Positions 31,377 through 41,826 of a stretch of DNA of 64,000 nucleotides are shown here, in pieces. The position numbers and the translations under genes are program-made. Under the pieces are notes generated by a model. It did no database searches. It had not been told where the DNA came from and was given only the letters and a program-made list of their open reading frames with translations. Source of the stretch: Symbiodinium natans (Eukaryota > Sar > Dinophyceae > Suessiales > Symbiodiniaceae); NCBI GenBank assembly GCA_905221605.1, contig CAJNDS010002123.1, positions 85,001-149,000 of the forward strand. Reading direction: 5' to 3'. Numbering within the stretch: the first letter of the stretch is position 1; each line of letters starts with the position of its first letter.

Positions 31377-32158
31377 GAAGAGTCCTCAGAGGAGCACTAA
31401 GGTCTAAGGTCCTGGCTGCACATGCCGTCAGGACCAACCTCGGAGCACCCCACAGAACCGAAAGGACCCTAAACCTTAGGGTTTAGGGTTTAGGGTTTAG
31501 GGTGGAGGTTACCTCTGAATCCTGTACAGGCCTAGTTATCGTAAGAACCTACAAAACGTAGCTTTCGGGCTCTTCAGGTAAAGCCTAAGCGGTCAGAAAA
31601 TCCAACAGCCAAAAGCAAAGCAAGCTTCAAAAGCCCCCAAGCCCCCCGAAGCTCCTCTCTAAAAATTGCAGTAGGTGTAGGGTTTGAGGTTTAGGGTTAG
31701 GTGTACAAGCCTTCAAGCCCCCTTATGATTGCCCTAAACGCCCGTCTTTAAAACTGGGTGTAGGGTTTAGGTACAAGCTTCATGCCCCCTTGAGTGCAAG
31801 TCCCGGAATTCATCTGAAGCCCCAACCACGACATCGAGTGCTCGGGTGCACGAACTCTTGAGGGTGTGCCGCAGTCTTGGGTGAGGGCAGGGTTTAGGGT
31901 TTAGGGTTTTGGGTCTTGAGGGTCTAGGGTTTATGGTTAGGTTTACAAGGTTTAGGGTACCCAAACCACGATATGTAGTGCACGATATCGTGTGCAATTC
32001 AAAGCCCAACCCTATCAGGGCTGCGACCCCCTGAGCCCCCTTGCCGCACCAAGGCATTCATAGTAGACTCCACGAAGCTTCTTAGAAGACCTGGGTGGCT
32101 GCTTCGAAAGACTTCCTTAAGCTAACTGCAGCTGCTGCTTTCGTGGTGCCCTATTTTC

Positions 32159-32356
32159 TTGCTGCATCATGTAGATGAAGCATTTGTTGACAAAAAAAGC
32201 GGTGCAACAAAAAAGGGCGAAGTGTCCGTCCTAGGTAAAGTTTCGAGTTCAGAGGCCGGGAAGCTTGCTTGGGGAGGACCATTGATGGTTGCAGAGGACT
32301 TGCTGCTAGTTTCAAGAGGGTTCCACATCTTGCAACAACATCTGCCCGCAAACTAA
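32159..32356 (+). CDS. Unknown 65-residue frame
   Basis: ATG-less start region, then MLHHVDEAFVDKKSGATKKG and EVSVLGKVSSSEAGKLAWGG, ending LQQHLPAN and TAA. The opposite strand has a comparable frame. Confidence 0.3.
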   Translation: MLHHVDEAFVDKKSGATKKGEVSVLGKVSSSEAGKLAWGGPLMVAEDLLLVSRGFHILQQHLPAN

Positions 32357-32776
32357 CAAGGGGCCCCACTTAGGGGCTCATACGCGGAAACGCAGAAAAA
32401 ACGCCCGAAACAGTCAAAAGCACACCCCAAACTTCGGACCGAAGTCCTCGATTCCACGCTATGCTCCAAGCTACTAGGGGCCCCGTGAGCCCATCACCTA
32501 AACCCTAAATGAACCCTGCAAATCCCAAAACCCTGTAAAACCCAAGAACTCCAAAAAACCCTGAAGTACACACTACAAACCTTAAATAACCTGAAGCAAA
32601 CCCTTAACAAACGCGAAAACCCTACATAAGCCCTAAAAAAACCCTAAACACTTTCCGTGGTCTTGCTTTTGGAGGCTCCGCGCCGTGGCCCTCAAGCCGG
32701 TTGGGGAGCGAACGGATATTAACGCAAGCCTGTTCTTCTGCTGGTTTGGGATCTTGGGTATTGAAGGCTTCCTTAG

Positions 32777-32905
32777 GGTTTATAGGGTTTATAGGGTTTG
32801 TAGGGTTTATAGGGTTTATAGGGTTTATAGGGTTTATAGGGTTTATAGGGTTTATAGGGTTTATAGGGTTTAGAGGGTTTATAGGGTTTATAGGGTTTAG
32901 GGTTT
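32777..32905. repeat. (TTTATAGGG)n nonamer array
   Basis: About thirteen units of a nine-base telomere derivative with few changes. Confidence 0.95.
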
Positions 32906-33243
32906 CCTAAACCCTAAATGGCCCTAAGCCCCTGATGGTTTTTGCAAATGCGCACCAAGTACACCTGACCTGTGTAGGAAGGGCTCCAGTGCTCTGGGTT
33001 CCTAGACCCAAAACCTTATAGGCCCTATGCACGCCCTAAACCTTCTTAATCCCTGCAAATCCTAAACCTTGTAGACCGTAAAACCTATGAACCCCAAACC
33101 CTAACCCTTATGAACCGTAAGCCTTATGAACACTAAAACCCCCCCAAAACCCACCGTAAACCCGAAACCCTAAACCCTAAACCCTAAACCCTAAACCCTA
33201 AACCCTAAACCCTAAACCCTAAACCCTAAACCCTAAACTTTGA

Positions 33244-33328
33244 CCTGGTGCTCTTCAAGGAGGGTGGGTGCGACGGGTTTGACATCTGGATCTTCGGTCT
33301 CCGAGGCTTCGCATTCGGACCCGCTTAC
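33244..33328 (-). CDS. Acidic exon candidate with telomeric donor
   Basis: The frame reads GSECEASETEDPDVKPVAPT then LLEEHQ and ends at CAG|GTCAAAGTTTAGGG. The plus strand also reads well (DLVLFKEGGCDGFDIWIFGL) but has no acceptor, so I prefer minus. Confidence 0.3.
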
Positions 33329-33339
33329 AGCTTACAGCG

Positions 33340-34460
33340 CTTTAGGGTTCAGGGCTGTTTGGGGGCGAGTTTACGATTATGTTTTAGGGTTTAGGACTTT
33401 GTCTTTTTTTTTGGGGCAGGGGGGGGGGGGGGAGGTTAGGTTTTTGTTTTCGGATTTAGGATTAGGGCGCTTCTTATGTGGGGTTTGAGGCTTGGTTTTA
33501 GGTCTAGGGTTTCGGGCGTGGGGGGGCCTTTAGGACGTGTCTAGGGTCTCGTGGACAGGGGGAATCTACTAAATCCGCAGCAGCAGCGCAAGAAAGAAGG
33601 CTTGAATTGAAGCCGGGTCTCCGCAGCGGGAGGCCACACAGGAGTTTTGCGATAATTTAAGAGGGGGAGTAAACTTTTGGGCTAAGGGCTTCAAGGGCTC
33701 TAGGGTCTAATTGGGGGGGTTTAGGCTCCCTCTAACTCTAGTGGTCTCAGATTGAGATGGCAAAACACCTTTGCAACATCCGATGTTCCACGTTTGTGGG
33801 ACTGTGCTGCCGCAGCCTCCGTCGTTGAGAAATGGAGCTGTTCATCCCCACCGGTCCGCTAAACCTTGCGTTCAAAGGGCCTTTCGGGCTTCGGGCGTAT
33901 CTGGTATTTCGGGCCTATAACCCTAAACCTTAACCCGAACCCTAAACCCTAAACCCCTAAGTAAACCCCAAATCCCTAAATCGCCTTAGCACCTGGGGGT
34001 CTTTATTAGGGGGTCCCTTATGATCGTAAGCCGCCCCATGTTCTCATGGGAGGAGGGCTGCGACAGCAGGCGTTATCAGCTGCAGCAAGGCAAGAATCGA
34101 CGAACGGTCTCGGCATGTCAACCACCATGGCAATACTAAGTTGCTTACTAGGGCTTAGGGTTTAGGGTGGTGCTTCAAAGGGATGCCCACTACATCTGCC
34201 AACGAAGCGCTTTGAGGGACCGCTTTTTCCTTAGCTTCTGAGACGCACGCTAGCACCCTAAACCCTAGCCTAGACCCTCTATAGACCCTACTCCCTAGAC
34301 CCTACACCCTAGACCCTAGACCTTCGACCCTAAGCCCTAAACCCTAAACCCTAAACCCTAAACCCTAAACCCTAAGCCCTAAACCCTAAGCCCTAAACCC
34401 TAAACCCCGAAAACTTAAACCCAACCCTCAACCAAACCATAGACACCCTCAACCCTTTAG
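33340..34460. other. Stretch with only weak signals
   Basis: G-rich and telomere-like words, a G13 run near 33419, CCCTAGA variants and CCCTAAA units at 34250-34410. Short frames exist (for example 33740-33880) but none is convincing. Confidence 0.5.
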
Positions 34461-34532
34461 CAAAGACACCGCCCTCAATGGGCACCTTGCTGCGAATCTG
34501 CAGCAAGAGCTCTGCCATCAACAGCTATGATA
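34460..34532 (-). CDS. Exon-like frame
   Basis: The frame reads LMAELLLQIRSKVPIEGGVF then AKG. Telomere-like CCCTAAA repeat lies downstream. Confidence 0.3.
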
Positions 34533-35114
34533 TATTGACATTTTCTGTGATGATTATGTATGGTGGTCAATATTGATCACTCTATCATTGTGCTTCTGCT
34601 TGTCATAGCCACCCTCTTGCGCCGCCACCGCTCAAACCTTTGCTTCAGATTCTTCCAACTTTTCCTCCACTCTCACATCTGGCTCCATGTCGTCGTCCTA
34701 GTTAAAGTTGGAGTTTACACTTTAGGGTTAGGGCTTGGGGTTTAGGGTTTGGGGTTGAGGGTTTAGGGCTCAATTCGTAGGGTCTATGGTTGTGGGCTTA
34801 GGGATGAGGGGGTTTAGGCGTAGGGGTCTATATTGGTATAGGGGGTTGGAAGCGTGTTTAGGGGTAGAGATTTCGGCTTCAAAGGTCGAACAACAAGGAG
34901 GGGCGTGTATACTAACTAAAAAAACCCTGACTCATTGGCACTTATGCTGCAATTGAGGTTCCTTATACAACTCTACTCATAAAAGGGGCGCCATCTCGCA
35001 GGTGTATGAGTTTGGGGTTTGGGGCTCCAGTGGTTTCTAAATATGATCCGCTTAAACCCAAGAAGGGAATAATGTAGAATATCTCAAGGGCCTACTTAGT
35101 GAAGGACTTCAGGT

Positions 35115-35300
35115 CTACAGGTCCTTGTCGTCCATCTTCTCCTCCTCTTCCCTCTCCTCTACCTGCTCCTCCTCTTCCGCTTCGTCGACTTCTTCCATGC
35201 TCGACAATGGCCTGTCACGGCAGTGTGAATCCGCCCAGGAGGATGCTTGTACCCCTTTCTTGAAGTCCGGTTTCAACACGCAAGACCCTAAACCACCTTA
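35115..35300 (-). CDS. Acidic C-terminal exon
   Basis: The frame reads CVLKPDFKKGVQASSWADSH and then a Glu-rich tail (EEVDEAEEEEQVEEREEEEK) ending KMDDKDL and TAG at 35115-35117. The 5' end can be GGTTTAG|GG, so the acceptor may come from a telomere-like unit. Acidic tails of this type occur in many nuclear and chaperone proteins, but nothing identifies the family. Confidence 0.5.
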
Positions 35301-35554
35301 GGGTTCAGGGTTTCGGGTTTAAGGCTTAGGCTGACGGGCCGGTTTAGGGTTTAAGATTTGATGTGCTAGACCTTAAAGCCTATAGAGCCTAAACCCAGGA
35401 CAGTTGGCCGGTGCCGTGGCGGCTTCGAGTTCGGTTCGGGTTTCTGCTTGGGTTTTGGGGTAGGGTGTAACTATGGGTTAAGAGTGTGGGTTTTAGTGTT
35501 TGGGGCTTAGGCTCGGAGGTTTATGGTTCAGGGCTCGGCATTTTGGTCTTGGGG

Positions 35555-35704
35555 TTGGCAAGGAGGCTGTGCGCATTTCATCCGGCGGCGTGTTTTCCTC
35601 TCACCGCCGTGTGTTGGTAGCAGCTGCTGCTTGGAGGCGGAGAGTCCATGGGATGCGCGGCCGAGATCCAGCGCCTTTCCTGGAGAAAGCCGAGCGAGAT
35701 TGAC
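35555..35704 (+). CDS. Basic exon-like frame
   Basis: The frame reads GKEAVRISSGGVFSSHRRVL then VAAAAWRRRVHGMRGRDPAP and FLEKAERD, ending at TGA. It lies just downstream of the hydrolase gene on the opposite strand. Confidence 0.35.
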
Positions 35705-35824
35705 GGTTCATGATCGAAGCGAGACCCAGCAATGGCAGCTTGTACGACTAGCAGGATTTCGGAACATCAGCAGAGGCCACAGCTGTCACAGGGTTTAGGG
35801 TTTAGGGTTTAGGGTTTAAGGCCG

Positions 35825-36884
35825 TCACACCACCATCCACTTGGCCACCACTGCCGCCAGTTCCTCGCCTCTCACGATGTGGACCCAGTGTGGACATTTC
35901 TCGACCACCACGACCTCCTTCACGTTCTCAAACACCGCTTGGATGCGGTCGCGGCGGGGCCCTGTGGAGTAGGGGGACTGCTCCCCCAGGGCAAAGGCAA
36001 GCTTACCTTTGGCGTCGATCTTGGCACTGTTGGGCTCCTCAAAGCGCCAACCGGGCATCTGTGGGAAGCCGCTGATCAACCTTGGGGACGAAAGGAACCC
36101 CCCAAAAATGGGGTCATATACCCTATGTCGACTACAAACCCTAGTAAGTTGTATATGAAACATAAACCCTTTTAGGGTTCATTTGGTCTTCAAGGAACGC
36201 TGGGAGGTTGCAACGCCACTGGAGGGTCTGCTGACCTCCAGGCGCCGTCGGCGGCATCAGTTTGGCATTGGTGAGCAAGAACTGGCGGTACGCCCGGTCG
36301 TGCGCACCGTCACCCTTGGGATCCGACTCCATCTCCCTGGCAAGCATCATGTCGAGCGCGCAAGTTGGCTCCGTCGGCACCCTGGAACCCGTCATGCCCA
36401 GCATCGTTTTCATGTGCTGCCCCACCCGGGGCATCTCGGGCGGCCGCTCCAGCAGGGGTGGCATGTCGACACTCACAGCACACTGGAGCCGAGGCTCCTT
36501 GCCGATCACGCCGTAGCGGCGGAACCAATGCAGGAGCGTGGCAGCACCCATCGAGTGCCCAACGACGGAGATTTCGGCGCAGTGCGACATCTCGTCGTTC
36601 AAGAAACGCTGCACATCGTCGCTCAGGGCATCGATGTTGTGGTCGGCGTGGTGTGGTGAGGCGCCGTGGTTCCGTGCGTCGTAGCACCACGTGTGGACGT
36701 CCTTGTCCGTTGACATCGCAGATGCCCGCTCGGCGCAGTGCCGGCGCAGCTTGGGCACGAAGGACATCCAATTTTTGGTGTTGCCGAGGAGGCCGTGGAG
36801 GAAGAGCACGCCGTGAACTGGGCGAGTCACCTGGCGCGCACCAGCTTTTGAATAAGAGGTGACGTGGGCAAGGCGTAGCGACAT
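35825..36884 (-). CDS. ABHD11-like alpha/beta hydrolase, two exons
   Basis: Serine hydrolase of the ABHD11/YbfF type, an esterase or thioesterase fold; substrate and location are not shown. Exon 1 is 36884-36199, exon 2 is 36080-35825, ending in TGA. Joined length is 313 residues, close to ABHD11 (about 315). Visible features: oxyanion loop LFLHGLLGNTKNW (HG at 30-31), DARNHG (69-74), nucleophile elbow GHSMG with Ser111, and a C-terminal PHWVH whose first His (about 293) should be catalytic. The intron 36081-36198 is a family A hairpin element with GT start and AAG|G end; splicing is phase 2 and gives the junction NLPA-LISGFP. Without splicing the frame runs into the element and the catalytic His is lost. 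The ATG at 36882-36884 lies directly before the first beta strand, so no targeting peptide is evident unless an upstream exon was missed. Confidence 0.9.
36081..36198 (-). mobile_element. Introner family A, intron of the hydrolase gene
   Basis: In gene sense the ends are CTTGAAGACCAAATGAACCC and the complement of CTTGGGGACGAAAGGAACCC, a 20-base imperfect inverted repeat. The flanking GTT is duplicated; it supplies the GT donor and the element end supplies AAG|G. Confidence 0.85.
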
Positions 36885-37182
36885 CGCAGTGAGATTCGTG
36901 TATGTCGTAAGGGCTGATTGCCTGATTGCAAGGACGAACCGCTCTCGAACAACTTACTTGTCCCTGGGCGGACTCCGCCAACCACGTCATCTGCAAAGCA
37001 TGGCCTCTGACCCGAGGTTCACAGTGTGGTTATATACCCTAAACCCTAAACCCGAAACCCCTAAACCCTAAACCCTAAACGTGGGTCGGAGGTACACCGT
37101 GTGCGCCAAAGACTTGCGACTTCCATTGTGATTCAGTCGTGAGCGCCACGAACTTGGGAGCCGGCAAGTGCTATACTTCTCC

Positions 37183-37395
37183 CTAAGGGCCCATGTACCT
37201 GAATAGGTTTAGGGTTTAGGGTTTAGGGTTTAGGGTTTAGGGTTTAGGGTTTAAGGTTTAGGGTTTAGGGTTTAGGGTTTCGGGTCCATGTACCTAAATC
37301 GGGAATACTTGGGCCTTAAACTGCTTCCTCAGTGCTTCCTATATAGGGACTTTGGGGCCCAAGTATATCATCAAGAGGTACATGGGCCCTTAGGG
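37183..37395. mobile_element. GGGTCCATG element split by a telomeric array
   Basis: Left end CTAAGGGCCCATGTACC, then about ten TTTAGGG units, then a second left end GGGTCCATGTACC and the rest of the element. The duplicated 21 bases (37187-37207 and 37282-37302) differ at three positions. Confidence 0.8.
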
Positions 37396-37705
37396 GATCT
37401 GCAACTCGCGCGGCCGGTGGGCTAATTCCACCATCCAGTCATGACGAAAACTCACTTCTGGCCCACAGGATCACTCTAAAGCCTAGAAGCATGCAGCATG
37501 TAGGCAACCCCCTCAACCCTAAACCCTAAACCCTAAAGCCTGCCTCGTCCTTGATTACCAAGCCAATGCCGCCCGGAAGAACCAAAAAACCCTAAACCCT
37601 CAACCCTAAACCCTAAACCCTCAACCCTAAACCCTCAACCCTAAACCCATGGTGCCCTCCCCCAGTTACAGATTCATAGAGCCGCAGGAGGTCCGGGTTT
37701 ACTGG

Positions 37706-37820
37706 CTGGTTCTTGGTACAGTCGGTCATGAGGGAATGAGGTACCTATGTACTCCCTTATAAAGGGTATACATATATATATATATATACACTAAACCCCT
37801 CATTCCCGACTAAGAACCTG
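37706..37820. mobile_element. Introner family C copy
   Basis: CTGGTTCTTGGTACAGTCGG and the complement ending CTAAGAACCTGG, with GGGAATGAGGTACC inside and a (TA)n loop. Confidence 0.7.
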
Positions 37821-38125
37821 GGGTTTAGAGTTGAGGGGTTTGGGGCTTTAGGGGTGCCTTTCAGATTGGAGGCATGGCCGTGCCTGACAGCCAGCGTTTG
37901 GCGCATGGTTCGGCGTGTTTGGCGCAGGGTCTGCTGGCGTTGCTCTTCCTGATGTTGCTGGTTCCGAAATGAAGGCGGGAAATCAGGCAGAACCCCCTAA
38001 ACCCTTAACCCTAACCCTAAGCCCTAGATTCTCTCAACAGCATCTATAATTAGGACATAGGATCCCATAGTGGGTGTATAGGAAATCGAACAAGAGGCTG
38101 ACAGGCACCTTTTCGTTTAAACGTC

Positions 38126-38279
38126 CCCTAAAGGTCCAAGACCTTTGTCATTATCTACTTGGGCCCCAAAGTGCCGATATAGGACGTACTTTTAGGGCAA
38201 AGGGTTTAGGGTTTAGGGTATAGGACGTACTTTCAGGCCCCAAGTATTCCCCAATGAGGTACATGGACCCTGAGGGGTC
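38126..38279. mobile_element. GGGTCCATG element with a short telomeric insert
   Basis: CTAAAGGTCCAAGACC to GAGGTACATGGACCC. TATAGGACGTACTTT at 38178-38192 recurs at 38219-38233 with TTTAGGG units between. Confidence 0.8.
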
Positions 38280-38640
38280 CTCAACCCCTGAAATGCAAGG
38301 GCGCAGACCCCGAAGTCCAGGGTTTCTATAGGGTTCCAAGGTAGAGCCCTTTGGTCTAGGCTCTAGGGGGTTCAGGGTTGAGGGTTCCCTAAACCCTAAA
38401 CCCTAAACCCGAAACCCGAAACCCGAAACCCTAAACCCTAAACCCAAAACCCTAAACCCTAGGGCGTAGGGATTAGGGCCTGAGGGTAGTCCGGGGTGTG
38501 CTCTTAACGGAACAAAACCCGATGTCCGAAGGCCCCACTCCCCACATCCCGAAGCCCACCAAAAACCCCTGCTTCTTGAGTCCATGCCCTAGGGTTTAGG
38601 GTTTAGGGCTTAGGGTTTAGGGTTTAGGGTTTAGGGTTTC

Positions 38641-38737
38641 GGGTCCATGCACCTAATTAGGGAATACTTGGGCCTTAAACTACTTCCTCTGTAGGGACCC
38701 AAGTATTTAATAATCAGGTACATGGACCCTTAGGGGT
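38641..38737. mobile_element. GGGTCCATG element copy
   Basis: GGGTCCATGCACCTAATTAG to CAGGTACATGGACCCTTAG, directly after a TTTAGGG array. Confidence 0.8.
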
Positions 38738-38808
38738 AGGGACTGAGAGAATGTGGGCCCTACATATACATATATATATACATATATATATGATTCAGCC
38801 CCGGCGGG

Positions 38809-38841
<33 letters not shown>

Positions 38842-38875
38842 ACCCCCCCCCCCCCCTGTGGTGTGGTTGGGGGTT

Positions 38876-39188
38876 GGTTTTAGGGTTTTAGGGTTTAGGG
38901 TTTAGGGTTTAGGGTTTTAGGGTTTTAGGGTTTTAGGGTTTAGGGTTTAGGGTTTAGGGTTTTAGGGTTTAGGGTTTAGGGTTTAGGGTTTAGGGTTTTC
39001 CCCGCGGATGGGGTACTAAGATGATCCCCCCCCCCTGTGGTGTGGTTGGGGGTTGGTTTTAGGGTTAGGGTTTAGGGTTCAGGGTTTTAGGGTTTAGGGT
39101 TTAAGGTTTAAGACTTAAGGTTTAGGGTTTAGGGTTAGGGTTTAGGTTTAGGGTTTAGGGTTTAGGGTTTAGGGTTTAGGGTTTAGGG
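38876..39188. repeat. TTTAGGG / TTTTAGGG arrays with a duplicated leader
   Basis: Two blocks (38876-38999 and 39055-39188), each preceded by CCCCCTGTGGTGTGGTTGGG and GGTTGGTTTTAGGG, so leader plus array was duplicated. TTTTAGGG units are frequent. Confidence 0.9.
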
Positions 39189-39309
39189 ACCGTAGAGTAG
39201 ACTTGGGGGGGGGGGGATACCATGGGGGGGGGGGGCCCAGGACGCTCGACGCTGAACCATATATATGTACATATATACCCTTAAGGGATTATGTGGGGCC
39301 CTCATTCCC

Positions 39310-39669
39310 TCATTCCAAACAATCATGCCGCCAGATAAACCCACCAGAACCCCCGAAAGCACTTGCGTGTGTAAGGGTGTACAGCACGCGCGCCAAAGAC
39401 AAGCGACACATCAATACAGATACCACACGCAAGTATACATTTGCACTCCGGTACTCGAACACATTCACATCTACTACAAATAAACAACTGAAAAAAAAAC
39501 GCACGTTGTGAACATACATCTTGCTGAGCACATATGCGTGTTCTTCGACGTCCGGGGTGGGCTGCTCAACTACAGGTCCCCTGTACCCAGAAAACTGCCA
39601 AACTTTGGAGGGGGAAGGGGGGGGGGGGGTTCTACATGATAGGACCCTTGTGGAGAGAAACTCCTGCAA
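39310..39669 (-). CDS. Unknown 119-residue frame
   Basis: The frame includes KVWQFSGYRGPVVEQPTPDV then EEHAYVLSKMYVHNV and a hydrophobic stretch FFFSCLFVVDVNVFEY. A C-rich run encodes PPPP near its start. No family is recognised. Confidence 0.35.
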   Translation of the reverse strand: MQEFLSTRVLSCRTPPPPSPSKVWQFSGYRGPVVEQPTPDVEEHAYVLSKMYVHNVRFFFSCLFVVDVNVFEYRSANVYLRVVSVLMCRLSLARVLYTLTHASAFGGSGGFIWRHDCLE

Positions 39670-40230
39670 AAAGGCCGTACTTTAACCCTAAACCGCCTGG
39701 CATCCTATAAACCGCAAAGCCTAAACCCCGAACCCTAAACCCTAAACCCTAATCCCCAAAGCCGAAAAACCCTCAACCTACATCCAGCCTCGATCAGTGC
39801 CGTGGCTTGCTTGTACTCCGTCATCCTGGGCAGGCTGGATGTCGTGCATATAAATATACAATAAAAGGATCTCCATATAAAGATGTTTTCTTTGATTAAA
39901 CTTATACGTATATGGGGCTTACTTCGGGCTTAGGGTTTAGGGTTTGGTGTTAGGGGTGTTAGGGTATCTTAACTGTCACTGGAACCCTGGAACTCTTGCA
40001 AATACACATGCTAGGTTAAACCCTAAACCACAAACCCCTTAAACCTTATGAACTCTAAAATCCGAAGCCCTTTCACTTCTGGACACGGCACCTCGTTAAG
40101 CGCGTTGACCTCACATGTGTCAGGCGATTTTCGGCCTGGCGTGCAACAGGGTTCGGTTTCGGGGCCCTAAACCCTAAACCTTAAAGCCTTAAACCCTAAA
40201 CCCCAAAGGGGGCCAAGGCTAACTACTCGG

Positions 40231-40422
40231 TTGTCGCGTCTTTTTGTTCACTGCCCACGGTCTCTTCTTCACAGTGTGTTTGGCACGGACAAGAGAGTGC
40301 CTAAACTACTTTTTTGTGACACGTTGTTACATGCAAGATGCCTGCAAGCGTTCTTGCAAAATATGCCGTATAAACATCCGATCCCTGACAAAAACGCTGT
40401 ACATACCAATGTTTTGGGCACG
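40231..40422 (+). CDS. Unknown frame before a poly-C region
   Basis: The frame reads SRLFVHCPRSLLHSVFGTDK then RVPKLLFCDTLLHARCLQAF and NMPYKHPIPDKNAVHTNVLG, then passes into the C-rich tract as polyproline. A second plus frame is also open. Confidence 0.35.
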
Positions 40423-40426
40423 GTCC

Positions 40427-40572
40427 CCCCCCCCCCACCCCCCCCCCCCCAGCCCCCCCCCCCCACCCCCCCCCTCCCCCCCCCCCCCCCCCCCGCCCCC
40501 CCCCCCCCCCACCCCCCCCCCCCACCCCCCCCCCCACCCCCCCCCCCCCACCCCCCCTACTCCCGCCCCCCC
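40427..40572. repeat. C-rich tract
   Basis: Blocks of 7-14 C broken by single A, T or G over about 145 bases. On the opposite strand it is a long G-run sequence able to form quadruplexes. Confidence 0.9.
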
Positions 40573-40999
40573 TTGACTTTTGGGAGGCTCAGGAACTGAG
40601 GCTTGGGGACTCTCGGGAGTTTAGGATTCCGAAGGGAAGTGTTCAAGGGTAGTTGGAACATCACAAAAAGGAGCGGCGCTCGTCTGGGATGGGGAGGAAT
40701 GGGAAGTTGAGACGTTCATGCACAGGTTTACCGGCTTCCGTTTTCCCCCTCTCCCCCTCCGGCCGCAAGGCCACGAAATTAGCAAAGTCTAACTCCACTA
40801 AAAGTAAATCCTGAACCCGAACCCAAAACAGGGTGAAAGCCCCAAGGCTCTCCAGCTTTGGGCTCTCGCGAGCCAAGTGGCATGGCTGCCTTAAATCCTA
40901 TGAACTTAAAGACTCTCATAGACCCTACATAAACCCTATAAAAACCCTCTAACCACCCTCTCATGAACCCTACATGACCCCTATAGGGCTTCGGGTTTA

Positions 41000-41085
41000 C
41001 CAAAGATGGAGCCACCTGCATTGCCGACACTTCAGCAGCTTCGGCAGCGCGGCGCGCCTGAAAAAGGGCCAGTCTCTGGATGGGT
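41000..41085 (+). CDS. Exon-like frame
   Basis: ATG opens MEPPALPTLQQLRQRGAPEK then GPVSGW, before a GGGTTTCGT repeat. Confidence 0.3.
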
Positions 41086-41272
41086 TTCGTGGGTTTCGTG
41101 GGTTTCGTGGGTTTCGTGGGTTTAGGGTTTAGGGTTTAGGGTTTGGGGTTTAGGGTTTAGGGTTCAGGGTTTAGGGTTCATCGTTTCGGGCTAGAGGCTT
41201 AGTAAGGTTTGTAGAGTTTGGGGTTTAGTGGGTTCTGGGTTCGCAAGGCCGATTACTACCTGCACTGGTTGA

Positions 41273-41581
41273 GTGTGCTCAAGGGTGATGTCATGTCTAT
41301 CTACCCGAGTTGGGACTGCGGGAGCGCGCGACCTCTTCGTTGTTTGCTTCAGGGGCTTGAAAAGCAATAGTCTTGAGGAGAGATTGGGCTTCGTAAGGTT
41401 TATAAACCGGGTTAAGGTGGTTGTTGCAGGGTTTATGCCCAGACCTCTGGGAGGATGCAAAAGTAGAACCTCCAAAATAGGAAACCTTAAAGGGATCTGC
41501 TTGTTGGTTCTTTCAGGGGTCTGGGTACAGGGTGTGCTGCAGGGCTTGTATATCATGGGTTCCCCTACTATCCCCCTCTAG
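41273..41581 (+). CDS. Unknown 102-residue frame
   Basis: The frame reads VCFRGLKSNSLEERLGFVRF then INRVKVVVAGFMPRPLGGCK and ends at TAG at 41579-41581. The minus strand has a 121-residue frame over the same bases. No family is recognised. Confidence 0.35.
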   Translation: MCSRVMSCLSTRVGTAGARDLFVVCFRGLKSNSLEERLGFVRFINRVKVVVAGFMPRPLGGCKSRTSKIGNLKGICLLVLSGVWVQGVLQGLYIMGSPTIPL

Positions 41582-41709
41582 ACCTCTGCCCCTCATAGGG
41601 TTCTCCCAAAATTCACGCTAGGGATAATTGAGCCTAATTGAGGGAATTAAAGGGGGGAACCTACGGCGGGTAGTAGCCCTAAACCCTAAACCCGAAACCG
41701 AAACAATAT

Positions 41710-41752
<43 letters not shown>
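41710..41752. repeat. Poly-G run of 43
   Basis: Uninterrupted G run between two copies of GGTAGTAGCCCTAAACCC, so the run is flanked by a direct repeat. Other long runs: G33 at 53885-53917, C27 at 38809-38835. Confidence 0.95.
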
Positions 41753-41753
<1 letters not shown>

Positions 41754-41826
41754 AGGTAGTAGCCCTAAACCCTAAATCTTAAAAATCGCATAGAGGGGGG
41801 TAGTAAGGGAACGCATGGGTATGCGA

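Noticed and set aside
32685-32910. Frames of repeated YRVYRV or GFIGFI
   Set aside because: Translations of the TTTATAGGG nonamer array.
36183-36996. Other long frames over the hydrolase gene
   Set aside because: Shadows of exon 1 in GC-rich sequence; only the frame with GHSMG and HG-loop motifs matches a family.
40244-40576. Glycine- or proline-rich proteins
   Set aside because: They are translations of C/G homopolymer blocks.
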